The notes beneath the pieces are model-generated. The model was not told the DNA's origin, did no database searches, and was given only the letters and a program-made list of their open reading frames with translations. Below, in pieces: positions 12,201 to 21,895 of a stretch of DNA of 64,000 nucleotides. The DNA is from Ligula intestinalis (taxonomy: Eukaryota > Platyhelminthes > Cestoda > Diphyllobothriidea > Diphyllobothriidae), in the NCBI GenBank assembly GCA_036362985.1, contig JAYGXS010000001.1, positions 21,193,296 through 21,257,295 on the forward strand. The letters are read 5' to 3'. The position numbers and the translations under genes are program-made. Within the stretch, counting starts at the first letter, position 1; every line of letters begins with the position of its first letter.

Positions 12201-15200
12201 CATTATTTCAATGCATTGTTTTCTCTGAAGTCGCTTTGTTCTTCGTAAGTTTTATGCAACACCACCAAGGGCGATGCCGGGCTACCACAACTTCGACTCA
12301 GACAGGGCTGTTCGACCGTCATTTTCCACCGTGAGCCGCACAGCAGGTTAGACGCAGGAGCAGAGACTTGCGTGCGTGAATTAGGTTATGGTGATGATAA
12401 TAGCGCTGAGGTGTTTCAGGTATGTACACGTTGGCCCTGTAGTTGGTTGGTGGCCCCCGTTATCCCATGCCGTGTTTGTCCCCTGATAAGAATGTAGTGA
12501 TAGTAGATTTGTGCACCATTGGCCGCACCCTCTTTCCTAACTCGCCTAAACCCGCTACCAAGACAAAGTCAAGCAAACCGGAAGCAGAATCGGACAGTTG
12601 TGTCTAGGTGGGCCCTTACGCCCTCCCTCTTCCAGGTCTTCAATACCGCGTGCCGCACCCTTATCTAGCCCGTGTGATTGTGGTGGTGGTTGATGTTGCT
12701 GCAGGATCAATTGCAAGGTAAGTGGCTTTATAACCACGACTTCCGGATCATCTTCAGATACTGAAGTGTGGCAGAGGGTCTTCGGATGGTTAGGTCGATC
12801 GGCGCTCTCAGTCTGTAGTCGACACCAAACTCCTGAACTCTGGCAACCATCTCGGCTGCGCATTCCATTAGGTGTTCGTTGGTCTCTTCCTCCCCACATC
12901 AGTCAGCTTGTACCGCCTCCTGATGTGATTCAGCTTTGGACAATATCCGGTCCTAAATCGCACTAGAGTTGGTTAGTTAGTAGCCCATTTTGGATCAGGG
13001 GTTCCCGTCGGAGTCCAAACTGGGTGCAGTTGGGAGACAGATAAAAGCCGCGATCTCGGCCGGCTTGAGCCAAAGGTCCTCGGGGTGATTTGGGTGCCTG
13101 GCCTGGAACTGCAGGCGAACAGATGGCGGCAGTCATGCGGCGAGACGCTGCAGTCGGGACAGCAGTCGGATATAGACGGGTCCAGCCGTTGTTATTACTG
13201 GCGAAGGAGCATGCAGTAGCCACTGCGTAGCTGCGCCAGGGTACAGCGAGTCACCCGTGGGAGATGACGTTCCGAGGTGGCAATCGGAGGTGGATAGCCA
13301 CCCAGAAGGACCGGGGGACGGTTGCTGGATTTAGCGTCCACAACGACTCTCTGATGAAGGCGCTGGTAGCCTGTCCTGATGGCGGAGCCATCAACGGGTA
13401 GATCCGAGAGATACGAGGCGACAGCTGCCTTGTGGAGACCTTGGATAGACGTCCGAACGTTACGGCTAGGCTTGGGAGCGTTGCAACGATGGTGGTTCGG
13501 ATGGCCAGGTTGTGAACAGGTCCACCAGAACTGCTGGCCGAGGAGTTTGTTGTGTGTGGCGACCGGCAGGACAGAAGCCTCCGCATGAAGGTGATCGATG
13601 GGCGACATTTTATAGCAGCCCGTGATCGTGTGGAGGGCACCTTTCTGTGCTGACTGGAGGCGGCGGAGCCTGGAGAAGCTGATTGTGGGAGGCCAGATTG
13701 GTGCCGCATAGGTGAGATGCGGCTTGGCCATCGCCTTGAATGTGGTCACCAGCAACTCTTTCGTGCAGCCCCAGGATGTGCCCGCGAGAGCTTTGAGGAC
13801 CTTGGTCCACCGGCTCACTTTGCTTGCGACCTCCCTCGCATGGTCCGCAAACGTGAAGAGCGAATCTAAACGGACGCCGAGGAGCTTGGGCTTATGGACG
13901 AGTCGTAAAGCCTCACCGTTGACGATGATAGCCGGGTGACGATTTAACTCCTTCGGATCCAGTGTGAAAACAGTGACGGACGACTTGGCTGCCGAGATCG
14001 ACATCCCGCGCTGAGTGAGTTAGTCCACAATGTTTGGCATGAATTCCGAGAGAACCTGTGCAGCCTGATCAATGTTATGGTGCTGTCAGAAGAAGGTGAC
14101 ATCATCCGCGTATGATACCACTTTGGCGGGTGCCGGAGGGAGTGGGAGTTCCCGCATGTAAATGTTGAACAGGGTCGGGCTGAGCACAGAGCCTTGAGGA
14201 ACACTGCAGGTCTGCTTACGAGGCTTGGAGGGAGTGCCGCGGAAACGGACTCGATCGTGGCGGCCACGGATGTAAGCCGCCTACAATCGGACCAGGCCAG
14301 TCGGGACGTTCAGGGAGACCAAGTCCTGCAGGAGCTGATCGTGGCGGACGCAGTCAAAGGCTCATGACAGGTCAATTGAGACAGCCACTGTCCGCGAAGC
14401 GGATTTCTGTTGATTGAAGCCCTCGAGGATAGCATCGCGGAGCTCGAAAAGAGCTGTTGTTGTGCCAAGACCCGACCTGAAACAATGTTGGTGGCTGGAC
14501 AGATCCGCTGCAGACGTCAGAATTGGTAGGAGAAGTCGTTTCAAAATTTTCGCCAGTGGACTGAGGAGGGCGATTGGGCGATAGGAGGTCGCTTGAATGG
14601 GGTCCTTGCCAGCTTTGACCAATGGAATGATGGTGGACTGGCGCCAGCAATCGGGGATCATTTAACTGGCCAGCGAAAGATCGAAAACGGCTACGAGGTA
14701 AGCAACCACCTTGGGGCCGATATGGCGCAAATGGATAGATGCCAGGCCATCCGGTCCTAAGGCTTTCGAGACTTTCGTTTTCCTGACGGTGGTGAGGATA
14801 GCATCGGCCGAGAAGTAAATGTCCGGATGCGGGGCCTTATGGAGGAGACGACGAAGGGCGCGCTGGCTTTTGGACTGGGCACCGAGCGGAGCGGAGCGAG
14901 AACAGCTTGTTCATCTTCGCGGCGATCGTACCGTTGTTGGAAATGAACTTGCCGTCCCCGAAGCTAATAGACTGGTTAGGTGTGTCAGCCCGGGGCTTGG
15001 TCAGATTGCGTAGAAGTTTGCAGGTGGCAGCTGAGTTGCCGCGTAAATTACAGTCTGCAACTCTTTCACGCCAACGTTCCCATTTGTCGTCATTGATGGT
15101 ATTGGTAATCAAGCCGTTGAGTTCGCCGACGCGCGGGTCAGTTGCATATCGCGCTCGGATCTCGTCTCTCTCTCGTTTCAGTCGGGAGGCTTCGCGTAAG

Positions 15201-18200
15201 TAGTTAGGGCGGAGTATGGGAATGCGACCGTTCGGTATCTGTTGGCCTGCTGCTGCCAGAAGCAGGTGACGAACAGCCCGCTCCGCCGTCTGGACACAGG
15301 TGGGGGGGGGGGCGGTAGCTGATCGGTTCCAGCTTCTCATTTGGCGGTGAACGCTGTCCAGTCAGCTTTCTTGAAGTTGATTAAGTGCCTGTTTGGAGCC
15401 TTGATACGGTCGGCAGAGGTGGCCAATTCGAGCACTACAGGGAGGTGATCGCTCCCTAGGCTGATTTCCGTGCTCCAGTTGGTGGAGGCTACCAGGCTGA
15501 GACTGGCAAGGGAGACATCGGGAGAGCTGGGGGTAACGTTGGGTGGGAGCTGCGTTGGGCTGTCCTCGTTGAGGACTGCGAAGGGAGCTTGTTCTAGTCC
15601 ATCGGCCAGGACTTCTCGCCGGGAATCGGCCGCCAAGTTGGAGCACCATAGGTCGTAGTTGGCGTTGAAGTCACCTAGCACCAAACTGTCTCCAGAAGGT
15701 AGGTAGGGAGCGATAGAGGCGGAAAAACGGGGAGAACTGCTGGAAGTTGGAGGGATGTACACGTTCATGACAGTTAGCGGCACCGGGCCAATGTTAAGGG
15801 AAATAGCCAGTACTTCCGTGGGACCGGCACCAAGCAGGGGTAGCTGGTGATGGGCAATGGATTTGTCCACCAGGAAGGCCAAACCTCCACCTTTGTTGCG
15901 ACCGCGGTCGCGACGGACGATCGTGAAATCGGCATAGGAGGGGACCTTGGTGGAGTTAGTCCACTTTGTCTCCTGCACAGCCGCTACGGCTATGCTGTGC
16001 GAGAGCATGAAGGCGAGGAGTTGGTCGAGCTTGCCAAGTAGGCCGTTGGCGTTGAACTGAAGGATTTTTAGACCAGGCGGTGAGGCAAGATCGGAGACCA
16101 GAGGATTTGGGTTCAGGACAGGGCGGGATGGAGGCGTGGAGACCGTTGGGGGCACGGGACAGCTGGGACGCGAGAAGGCGGGCGACCAATCGGCAGCCGT
16201 GGCGAGGCCACTGCAGCGGAGATGGCACCAACCATTGCAGGAGCCGCAACGTACAGACCAGTCGCGGCGGCCCAGGCGGACTCGGCAGAACGAGCAGTAC
16301 CAGAGAGGTGCAGGGTTGGCCTCAATTCCGGTGGCGAGGCGGAGGAGTCGGAGCAGCGTGGCCGGGAGGTGTTGCTCCGTCATCAAAAACACGGGTTGGG
16401 CTGAGGGGGGGGTGATCCAATGTAGGGAGATGGGTGTAGCAGACCTTGGCCGCCGGGGGGCGGGTGGGAACGCGGACGGAGACGCGTCTGCTGTGGTTCC
16501 CCACTAGAGTCGTTGGTGGTGGCGGCGGCGGCGACAACGACGATGTCTACCGCCTTCGCTGCAGAATCCTCAACTTGCACGTGAATTGTTTTCTTAGGGT
16601 TTGCGCATCAGCTGCCGCACCCTATCTTCCACTACCCACTGGGGTGAGGGAAATCAACTCAGGTTAAAGTGCCGCACGCACACTGCATGCACCAGGCGAC
16701 TCGGGCCTCACCAGTGTCTGCGTGTGTGTGTGAATACCATAAGGGGCATTGAAGCCGGACTCTCAGTTCTGAGAAAGAGCGAGTTAGTCCGTGAGTGTGC
16801 AGCCTTACAAGCCAGGACCCTTTCCGTGTCAGGTCTATTATTAATAAGATGTGGGCTTATGTGACGTGAGGGTGGATTCCTGAGTGTCGGTCTCACCTTC
16901 GTTTACCTCCTGCAAGTACCCACTTGGCGCAGTATCTTACGCAACATATTGACCTGCGTCTAAAGTGTACCACACGGATATACGTCAACAGTTAAGAAAT
17001 TATTCGAATTTACTGTCGCCTGATTAACGCGTGTCATTAGCCAATCAGACCCTCCTTTTTGTCCAATGCAGCTCATCATGTTTTGTATAGTTTAAAGGTA
17101 ATTGACGTTGTCTTAGAAGCCCTATTGGAAACTGTACAATATTTACATTACAATGAACATGTTACTATAAAATTGGTACCAGCGGGTTTATTTTAAAACC
17201 AATGGTTGCTGTAACTGAGGAACTAGAATACAGACCCCTTAAAAACCAAGGGTAGTGTGTGGTAAATAGATCTTATCGTTATCTGTAAGTATGAACGATG
17301 CGTTGGTCTGTTGTAACAATGCGGCGACCGTAACGTCGTCGGCATCTACTCAGTCTCGCTAAAGGCTGGCAAAAAGCGGTGCCTGGAAATGTGAAATGTT
17401 TATCAACCATCAAGCAGTATTTCATTCGTTCGCTTGGGGGTTGAGGATCTGTGTAAAGGCCAGATGGCCCCACCGACCTGGCTTCTATCCCGCTCCCTTG
17501 ATTACATGCTTGGTATTAGAGATCATTTATGCATCCAATCTTGAAGAGATTTAATGAGGGGTTCACAACCCTAGTCTTTGCCACATCGGAATTCCCATTC
17601 GGATGCGAGAAAAATGCCCCAAGTATGCGGTGTTCACTTTTATGTACGGTTAGTGGAGTAGACTTGCACCCTTACTGCTTCGCTAACGGTCGAACACGGA
17701 AGTATGGACCTTCCCTTTCCCCCCCCCCCCTACTACTTCAGGTGACGGCGCGTTATATTCCAGAAGGTAACCTATTGCCGCCTGCCGACCCTAACCCTTA
17801 CTCTAGCCGCCCTGGGATTTAGCGTGAGGCCACCTGCAATACGGGAGGATCCGTTATTCTCACGCCCTCACTAATTACGTTATAACTGCAGAACCATTTC
17901 TAACTTGCTCGTGACAGACGTGGGCACAGTTGTTTATTCGGCTGAGTTCACATCTACGCGTACTACTCACGTGAAGGGCCCCATTCACATAAGTATCTTC
18001 GAATCATCCTGTCAGTAAGCGTATCACTAAATGTGCATTGACTCGGAGCTCAGTTTTTTTTTAATCTATCATCCTTTTGCAGATATTGTTTTACTAGCTA
18101 CCTAGATCCTAAAAGCATACAGCTCTGGTTTTGCATCTGTGTGTCAGGCGTTGGTGATCTATTTCAGATTCGTCCCCTCTCTAACCTTCGTCTGCTTCTT

Positions 18201-20270
18201 TTTCCGTCAGCCTATTCTGGGAGTTTTCTACGCTACCGAAACGCTACGCTAGCGTACTTCTCAGACGCTCTGCTCCTGTGGGTCAATGTCACGGAACCGC
18301 GTCCGGTCTACTTTATGGTCACACTCAGCCAGAGCATATGGTTCCATAATCCATCAATTTGTCCGGAACCCACGGATTGGCTTCTCATGGAGACGCATGC
18401 TCAATACGTTGGTGAGTCTTCCTTGTTTTTATTGTTTTTTCGGTGCCCTAGCGGATAGTGAGCGCACGGAACGACGAGATACAATGAGCCTGGCGCATGA
18501 TGGTGGTCTGCATGGGAGGGGGACATTTAAGAAGACGTATTCGTGATTTTCTATTTGGGGCTAATGGTGTTCCGGCTTGGATGCTTCACATCGACAGGGT
18601 GGGAAGTTTGTTGTTGGCCGTGTTGAACGCTTCTACGACACTTCAATCAAAACAGCAGCCGTTTTCAAGTGGACCTTTCGGATCATTTGATAGACTATCA
18701 TGTTGGAAAGCGGTCTGTCTACTGTCACTGTTTCGGTTCCTAGCACTTCGTCATATATATCCAAGGTAAGTGCGAACTTAGCTAACACACAAGATATGGT
18801 ACGGATGTATTTTCTTTACTCTGAGGACTTTAGCTCTTGACTGCGCTGGCCCCTGGACGACAGCATTTGCTTGCTAGCAATGTGGTTACCAGCCTTTACA
18901 CGGCCTTAATTCTCTCTGGTTTATGTACATATGGAACAGCGTGACAAGTCTGAAGGTTGTCTTGACGCTGCCGAGGCTTTGTGCTGGTTTCTTGGTGTTG
19001 TTGAACGCCAGAGGACAGAAAAAGAGTGGGGTGAGTGCTGAGGAGCAAATTCTCAAGGTAAAGCACTTAGTAGAAGGGCCGTGTTTTTCGGAACAACTGT
19101 TGAGCCCTGCTATTGGTTAAACTTGTGCTTACCATCTGTTTGTCTTCTAGTGATAGTCTTCCTCGCGGTTGTTTTAACGGATATAAGGAGATTACCTCAA
19201 TGTTACTGCTTTTCTGGTGGATAAGGCTTCTCCACCAGCAACTGTGTTAGAATTGCCATATCTCCATCAGGAAATAATCGCACGGTGAACTTTAATCAAC
19301 GATTGTCAATATTTCCTGATGTAAACCGGCAAGACAACACCCGTGGCTTAATGGTTACAGCGTCAGGATTCTAATCAAACGGTTGTGGGTTCGAGCCTAA
19401 AGTGGTGCACCATCTGAGGTTGGGTATGACTGGCTGATGACAGCTAGTGAGCCAGAAATAGCCATTCCAGTCTCCCATATCTCTGCCAACAATGTTATCT
19501 GCCTAGACCATTGGCCGCTGTATGGCTTTTGGTGGGGCTCATTCTTGAGCCCCAAGGCATCCAAAGACTGTCATAACCGTCCTGTTAACTGCATGAGGGC
19601 ATTGAGTCAAGACAGCAGGTCCATAGCTCAGTGGTGAAGGCGTTGGGCCTCTAATCAACAGGAAGCGGGTTCGAGCCTCGGGTAAGACACCGCCTGGGGT
19701 TGAGTGTAGTTGACTGATGATGTCGAATAGGCCGGAAATTGTCATGCTAGTCTCCATTGTCTTTCTCAGCAACGTTATTCTGCCGATGTCGGATCAATCA
19801 GGTGGCCTATTTTCGCGTCCGCTGTCGCAAACGTGGCATTCGACAGGTGTTTCAAGTATTTTTTAAAATAGTTGTCTGCTAATCATCTAACAAGCTCTGT
19901 ACGTACAAACCTTTACAGCTCACACTTGCTCATTTGTAACCCTGAGAATATATCTAGTTCTCCCCCCCCCTACCTTCACCCGAAATAATGCCAAGTAAGA
20001 TGGCTCTTCGTGACGTACTCGATTCTCTTTTTTATTCCAGGTGGCACATTGACCCTGTCTTTCGGTTCATTCTGGGATACTGAGGGTAATCTACTGGCCA
20101 GCATGTCACAACAAGGTCTCCTTCGGACTACCCTCCTGACGCCAGTATCTTCTCAGACCTGTATGGCCAATAATGCGTGTAAGAATTCGGTTGAAAGCAA
20201 AGCAGATAAGCAGAAAAATGGCTTGGAAAATCACACCAGCTTCTCGCCTCAACCTAATTCGCGCCTCTAG
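3217..20270 (+). CDS. ACOT8: Acyl-CoA thioesterase 8-like protein (double hotdog, TesB family), six exons
   Basis: Coding exons are 3217-3281, 8860-8996, 10205-10454, 11930-12093, 18211-18411 and 20041-20270; total 1047 nt, 348 residues. All five junction phases agree. Family members hydrolyse acyl-CoA to free fatty acid and CoA, usually in peroxisomes. The first hotdog is marked by TIYGGELMAQAL and DVHSMHCYFLG (about 34-65). The second contains YFSD (Asp224), SIWFH (about 247-251) and SQQGLLR with Gln296. These align with the Asp, Ser/Thr and Gln of the TesB triad. The Asp-His usually found before SMWFH is Ser245-Gln246 here. The C-terminal tail after residue 302 is longer than usual and ends SRL, a PTS1-type signal. 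Introns are 1.2-6.1 kb and full of transposons. The ATG lies 2 nt after an acceptor. The donor of exon 3 (GTACGA) is the weakest site but is the one that restores phase. Confidence 0.9.
4510..5880 (+). pseudogene. RTE-like non-LTR retrotransposon reverse transcriptase, decayed (ACOT8 intron 1)
   Basis: Translation gives successive RT motifs: GRGCVDQIFTLRRI and FVDFAAAFDSVHRD near 4640-4760, IRSGVWQGCVFSPIL near 4880-4925, YFDD near 5020, and the KYL and SVLLYGC motifs up to 5400. The C-terminal domain continues past a stop (LRSILRV, LRWFGYVLR at 5461-5600) and ends near 5870 with DRRAW and DRSRNK. A short AAGTAAGTAAGT run follows, like the microsatellite 3' tails of RTE elements. A frameshift or deletion near 4770-4808, a TAA at 5456-5458 and further frame changes show that it is dead. 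The RT box reads YFDD where YADD is usual. The 5' half (endonuclease) is missing. Confidence 0.85.
5881..8859 (+). other. Remainder of ACOT8 intron 1, no gene seen
   Basis: No coding exon was recognised. Apart from the dispersed repeat at about 7473-7790, the sequence is unassigned. The region 7500-7870 is more GC-rich than its surroundings. Confidence 0.45.
7473..7790 (+). repeat. Dispersed repeat, copy 1 (inverted copy at 57230-57545)
   Basis: The unit starts near GGAAGGAAGATAATAC and contains GGGCCAGTAGTCATTATTCC and TATTGGCCCTCAACGGGTGG. The reverse complement of 57230-57545 has the same order of blocks: GGAAGGAAAGATAAC, then GGCAACAGAG, GGGCCAGCAA and CCCTATTGGCCCCTC. Reading frames in both are unrelated, so I regard it as a non-coding interspersed repeat of unknown class. 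Confidence 0.55.
8997..10204 (+). other. ACOT8 intron 2, nothing recognised
   Basis: The intron runs from donor GTGCGT to acceptor TTTGCCCAG. It is T-rich and I see no repeat or coding segment. Confidence 0.5.
10548..10612 (+). repeat. SINE body fragment (ACOT8 intron 3)
   Basis: The stretch GGGTTAGGTCATGATGGC through AAGCCGGAAATTGTCATTC to CCCC resembles the body of the tRNA-headed SINE copies at 19430-19510 and 19710-19785. It lacks the tRNA-like head. Confidence 0.45.
10613..11267 (+). other. ACOT8 intron 3 sequence, no gene seen
   Basis: There is no recognisable coding block. The segment just before the Penelope-like hairpin (11085-11280) may belong to the same element. Confidence 0.4.
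11268..11420 (+). mobile_element. Penelope-like element terminal hairpin with hammerhead-like core
   Basis: Two 42-nt arms (11281-11322 and 11372-11413) are inverted copies matching at 37 of 42 positions. The about 49-nt loop side holds CTGATGA (11348-11354) and then GAAAC followed by GTC (11374-11381). Those are the conserved core blocks of hammerhead ribozymes, which are known in the terminal repeats of Penelope-like elements. The putative stem II between the blocks (GAATC with GATCTC) pairs imperfectly. A partial copy of the left flank and arm lies at 43560-43604. I infer a relic rather than an active ribozyme. Confidence 0.55.
11552..11642 (-). repeat. tRNA-like sequence (probable SINE head or tRNA pseudogene)
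   Basis: On the minus strand this reads TAGCTCAATGGTAGAG (A-box-like) and later GGTTCGGTTCC (B-box-like), with GGCTGCGC in the anticodon region. The acceptor-stem ends do not pair and the middle is too long for a plain tRNA. I call it a tRNA-derived repeat, not a working tRNA gene. Confidence 0.5.
12094..12965 (+). other. Start of ACOT8 intron 4, no gene seen
   Basis: Sequence from the GTAGGT donor to the LINE 3' end. I recognise nothing functional in it. Confidence 0.4.
13195..14800 (-). pseudogene. Reverse transcriptase half of the 13-16 kb LINE, broken
   Basis: RT motifs lie in several open pieces. One runs 14661-14362 (IIPLVKAGKDP, YRPIALLSPLAKIL, then the IDLS of the IDLSKAFD motif). 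Next comes the palm core with VPQGSVLSPTLFNIY and YADD near 14200-14110. The thumb and C-terminal part is at 14004-13195 (LGVRLDSLFTF, YAAPIWPP). Stops visible on the minus strand include TAA just before the 14661 piece, TGA within the LSxAFD motif, TGA after the YADD box and TAA just before 14004. The many lesions indicate neutral decay. The endonuclease upstream has stayed open, perhaps by chance. Confidence 0.8.
15337..16392 (-). CDS. LINE PHD-like finger plus EEP endonuclease domain (open, 351 aa)
   Basis: This frame is uninterrupted from ATG to a stop. Residues about 17-28 read LATGIEANPAP, resembling a decayed 2A peptide (consensus D-x-E-x-N-P-G-P). A PHD-like finger follows at about 31-65: CSFC, CGSC, HLRC. 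After a proline/serine-rich linker comes the endonuclease: LQFNANGL (catalytic Asn), QETKW (Glu), NVYIPP, LGDFNANYDLW (Asp/Asn) and SDHLPVVL (Asp-His near the end). All key EEP residues are present, unlike the RT downstream. The enzyme nicks target DNA to prime reverse transcription. The stop at 15337 probably interrupts an originally continuous ORF. A poly-G run at about 15301-15312 causes the next frame change. Confidence 0.8.
   Translation of the reverse strand: MFLMTEQHLPATLLRLLRLATGIEANPAPLWYCSFCRVRLGRRDWSVRCGSCNGWCHLRCSGLATAADWSPAFSRPSCPVPPTVSTPPSRPVLNPNPLVSDLASPPGLKILQFNANGLLGKLDQLLAFMLSHSIAVAAVQETKWTNSTKVPSYADFTIVRRDRGRNKGGGLAFLVDKSIAHHQLPLLGAGPTEVLAISLNIGPVPLTVMNVYIPPTSSSSPRFSASIAPYLPSGDSLVLGDFNANYDLWCSNLAADSRREVLADGLEQAPFAVLNEDSPTQLPPNVTPSSPDVSLASLSLVASTNWSTEISLGSDHLPVVLELATSADRIKAPNRHLINFKKADWTAFTAK
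16401..18210 (+). other. Rest of ACOT8 intron 4; GC-rich then AT-mixed, no gene
   Basis: The region 16400-16640 is GC-rich and may be the 5' region of the LINE. It shares TTGCACGTGAATTGTT (16574 onward) with about 3631. From 16640 to 18200 I see no coding exon; there is a C-run near 17720. Confidence 0.4.
19339..19510 (+). repeat. tRNA-headed SINE, copy A (ACOT8 intron 5)
   Basis: A tRNA-like head occupies 19339-19412: TGGCTTAATGGTTA as A-box and GGTTCGAGCCT as B-box. The body runs GGTTGGGTATGACTGGCTGATGA through GAGCCAGAAA to ATGTTATCTGCC. The same head and body order recurs at 19617-19785. Both have CTAATC at the anticodon position, so they derive from one source element. Confidence 0.65.
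19617..19785 (+). repeat. tRNA-headed SINE, copy B (ACOT8 intron 5)
   Basis: The head has TAGCTCAGTGGTGAAGG and GGTTCGAGCCTCGG. The body has GGTTGAGTGTAGTTGACTGA, AGGCCGGAAATTG and AACGTTATTCTGCC, paralleling copy A about 275 nt upstream in the same orientation. It is better preserved in the B-box than copy A. Body-only pieces occur near 10548 and 45645. Confidence 0.65.
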
Positions 20271-21895
20271 ATCCCCCCTGTTTTGCCTGCCTCCCTCCCC
20301 TCCCCTCGTCATGCCCTTGTGCGCCACCATTTCCTTTTGAACTTGTCTATCTCCTTCTACTTCGACTCACCCACCTAGCACCATACCCTCTTTCAGTCCC
20401 TGTTTGTTGTCCCTGCCGCATTCGGCTCTTGAAACCTAGCTCATTGGTCATTCTTCTCTAAGGACCTCCCTTTATATTCGAACGCATCCAGTTAGGCCCT
20501 CGTGCTCCACCTTTTTTTGTCAATCATACTTCGCCGAATTTGCTTTTTTTTGTGAAGGCGTTACGCCTGACCTGACTCGGTCCTCTTTTGTTTGTATTTG
20601 TTTTAGATTCTGGTCGTTTTAACTCTCTCTCTCTCTCAATCTCGCTGTTGTACAATCTTTCTTTCCCTTTTGTGTTTTGTATGCGTTACTCACAAGATTT
20701 ACAGGTTTTTTTCTCCTGAACTCATCAGAATATATAATTCCGACCTGATCTTTCTTACATTCCCACACTGGTTGGCGCGTGTGGACGTTGGTTAGTCGCA
20801 TTACCGCTTTTCATATACGTATCGGACGTGTTGAACCCTTCTAAGGGCATATGGTGGATTTTATTGGCTTGCCATGTTTCTGTTTTTGGGGGATGACGTA
20901 TTCACCCCCCCCCCCCCCCCCCATTACTTTCGAACTAACCTCAGCGCACTTTTACGCTAACTGAACGGGCACCACCCTCCAGTCTTTACTTTCAAATTAT
21001 CAAGGCCGTAAACAGTAGGGACCCTTGTGTTACATAGGCGGATAGGCATTCAATATACGCCTCATTAGAACTTGCGACTGTATTCCACATTGCCATGACC
21101 TCAGCAAACATTGTTGGCTCGAGGTAGTCGGTGTGAATAAACACCAGATGTTGTGGGCAGACTTCCCAGCTTGAAGCATGCAGATGCTGCGTTGCTCTGG
21201 ATACCTATCCGCACCACAACTACGATCTATGTTTGTTTCAATAAAATGCCATGGGTTTCACACGACATCATTTTCTTTGTGAGATGCCGGTGTTCTACGT
21301 CATTAATTGACTTCTTAAAATGAGAAGTAGAATTTCCAAGATAGCCTTCATACAATGAATTCCTTTGAAAATAAGTAAGCTCAAAGGGCGGCAGCTATGT
21401 TGAAAGATATCCTGCTAGGCTGGCATCGCATGGTTTGCTTCTACCCTCTTTGTACTCTATTGCGTACCTCATAATAAACAATTTCCCAGCTTTGGGCAAG
21501 ATGCACGTTCGGCCTTCTGGACGATAATTCTCACAATCGATTGTCAATCCCTTTGGTATATTTAGGAGCCAAGGACATCATTCAGTTTTTCTGGGGGACT
21601 TAGAGGTATCGCTGCTACTGGCACAAGTTGTTATCAACGATTCTACCTTGCAATGGGTAAACTTTAAAATTTGTTTCCCGCAGGGCTTTTCTTGGACCCA
21701 GTACTGTTGCTGTTTTATTTCAATGACTAAATAAAATCAATGAACTTTATATTTAAGGCCCAAGGGGCCCTTTCATTACAAACTCAGTGCTATCTTAAAA
21801 GGAAAAAATACAAAACAGGTAGCCACAGCTGCACGTAATCAACTGTATGACAACAGGAATTAGTTGTATGTTACGCGTGGTAAGATCGTAAGTTA
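20271..21895 (+). other. 3' flank of ACOT8, no further gene
   Basis: Pyrimidine-rich for the first 400 nt. There is a long C-run at about 20904-20922. The nearest exact AATAAA is at about 21240, too far to assign confidently as the polyadenylation signal of ACOT8. Confidence 0.4.

Larger units (their letters stand above)
12966..16400 (-). mobile_element. Non-LTR retrotransposon with PHD-like finger, EEP endonuclease and RT (ACOT8 intron 4)
   Basis: Read on the minus strand, this gives one nearly full-length LINE. An N-terminal Cys/His finger and apurinic-type endonuclease lie at 16392-15337. A basic linker lies at about 15300-14840. Reverse transcriptase lies at about 14790-14000, with SKALGPDG, PIALLSPLAKIL, VPQGSVLSPTLFNIY and SYADDV. 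A C-terminal domain runs to about 13000, ending in a degenerate Cys/His-rich segment. The 3' end near 12966 has a TAACTAACCAACT tail. Domain order and motifs fit the CR1/Jockey assemblage. In-frame stops and frameshifts run through the RT half, so it cannot move on its own. It is antisense to ACOT8. Confidence 0.85.

Noticed and set aside
19339..19690. Functional tRNA genes
   Set aside because: A and B boxes are present, but acceptor stems do not pair, the anticodon would be CTA, and both are followed by the same SINE body.
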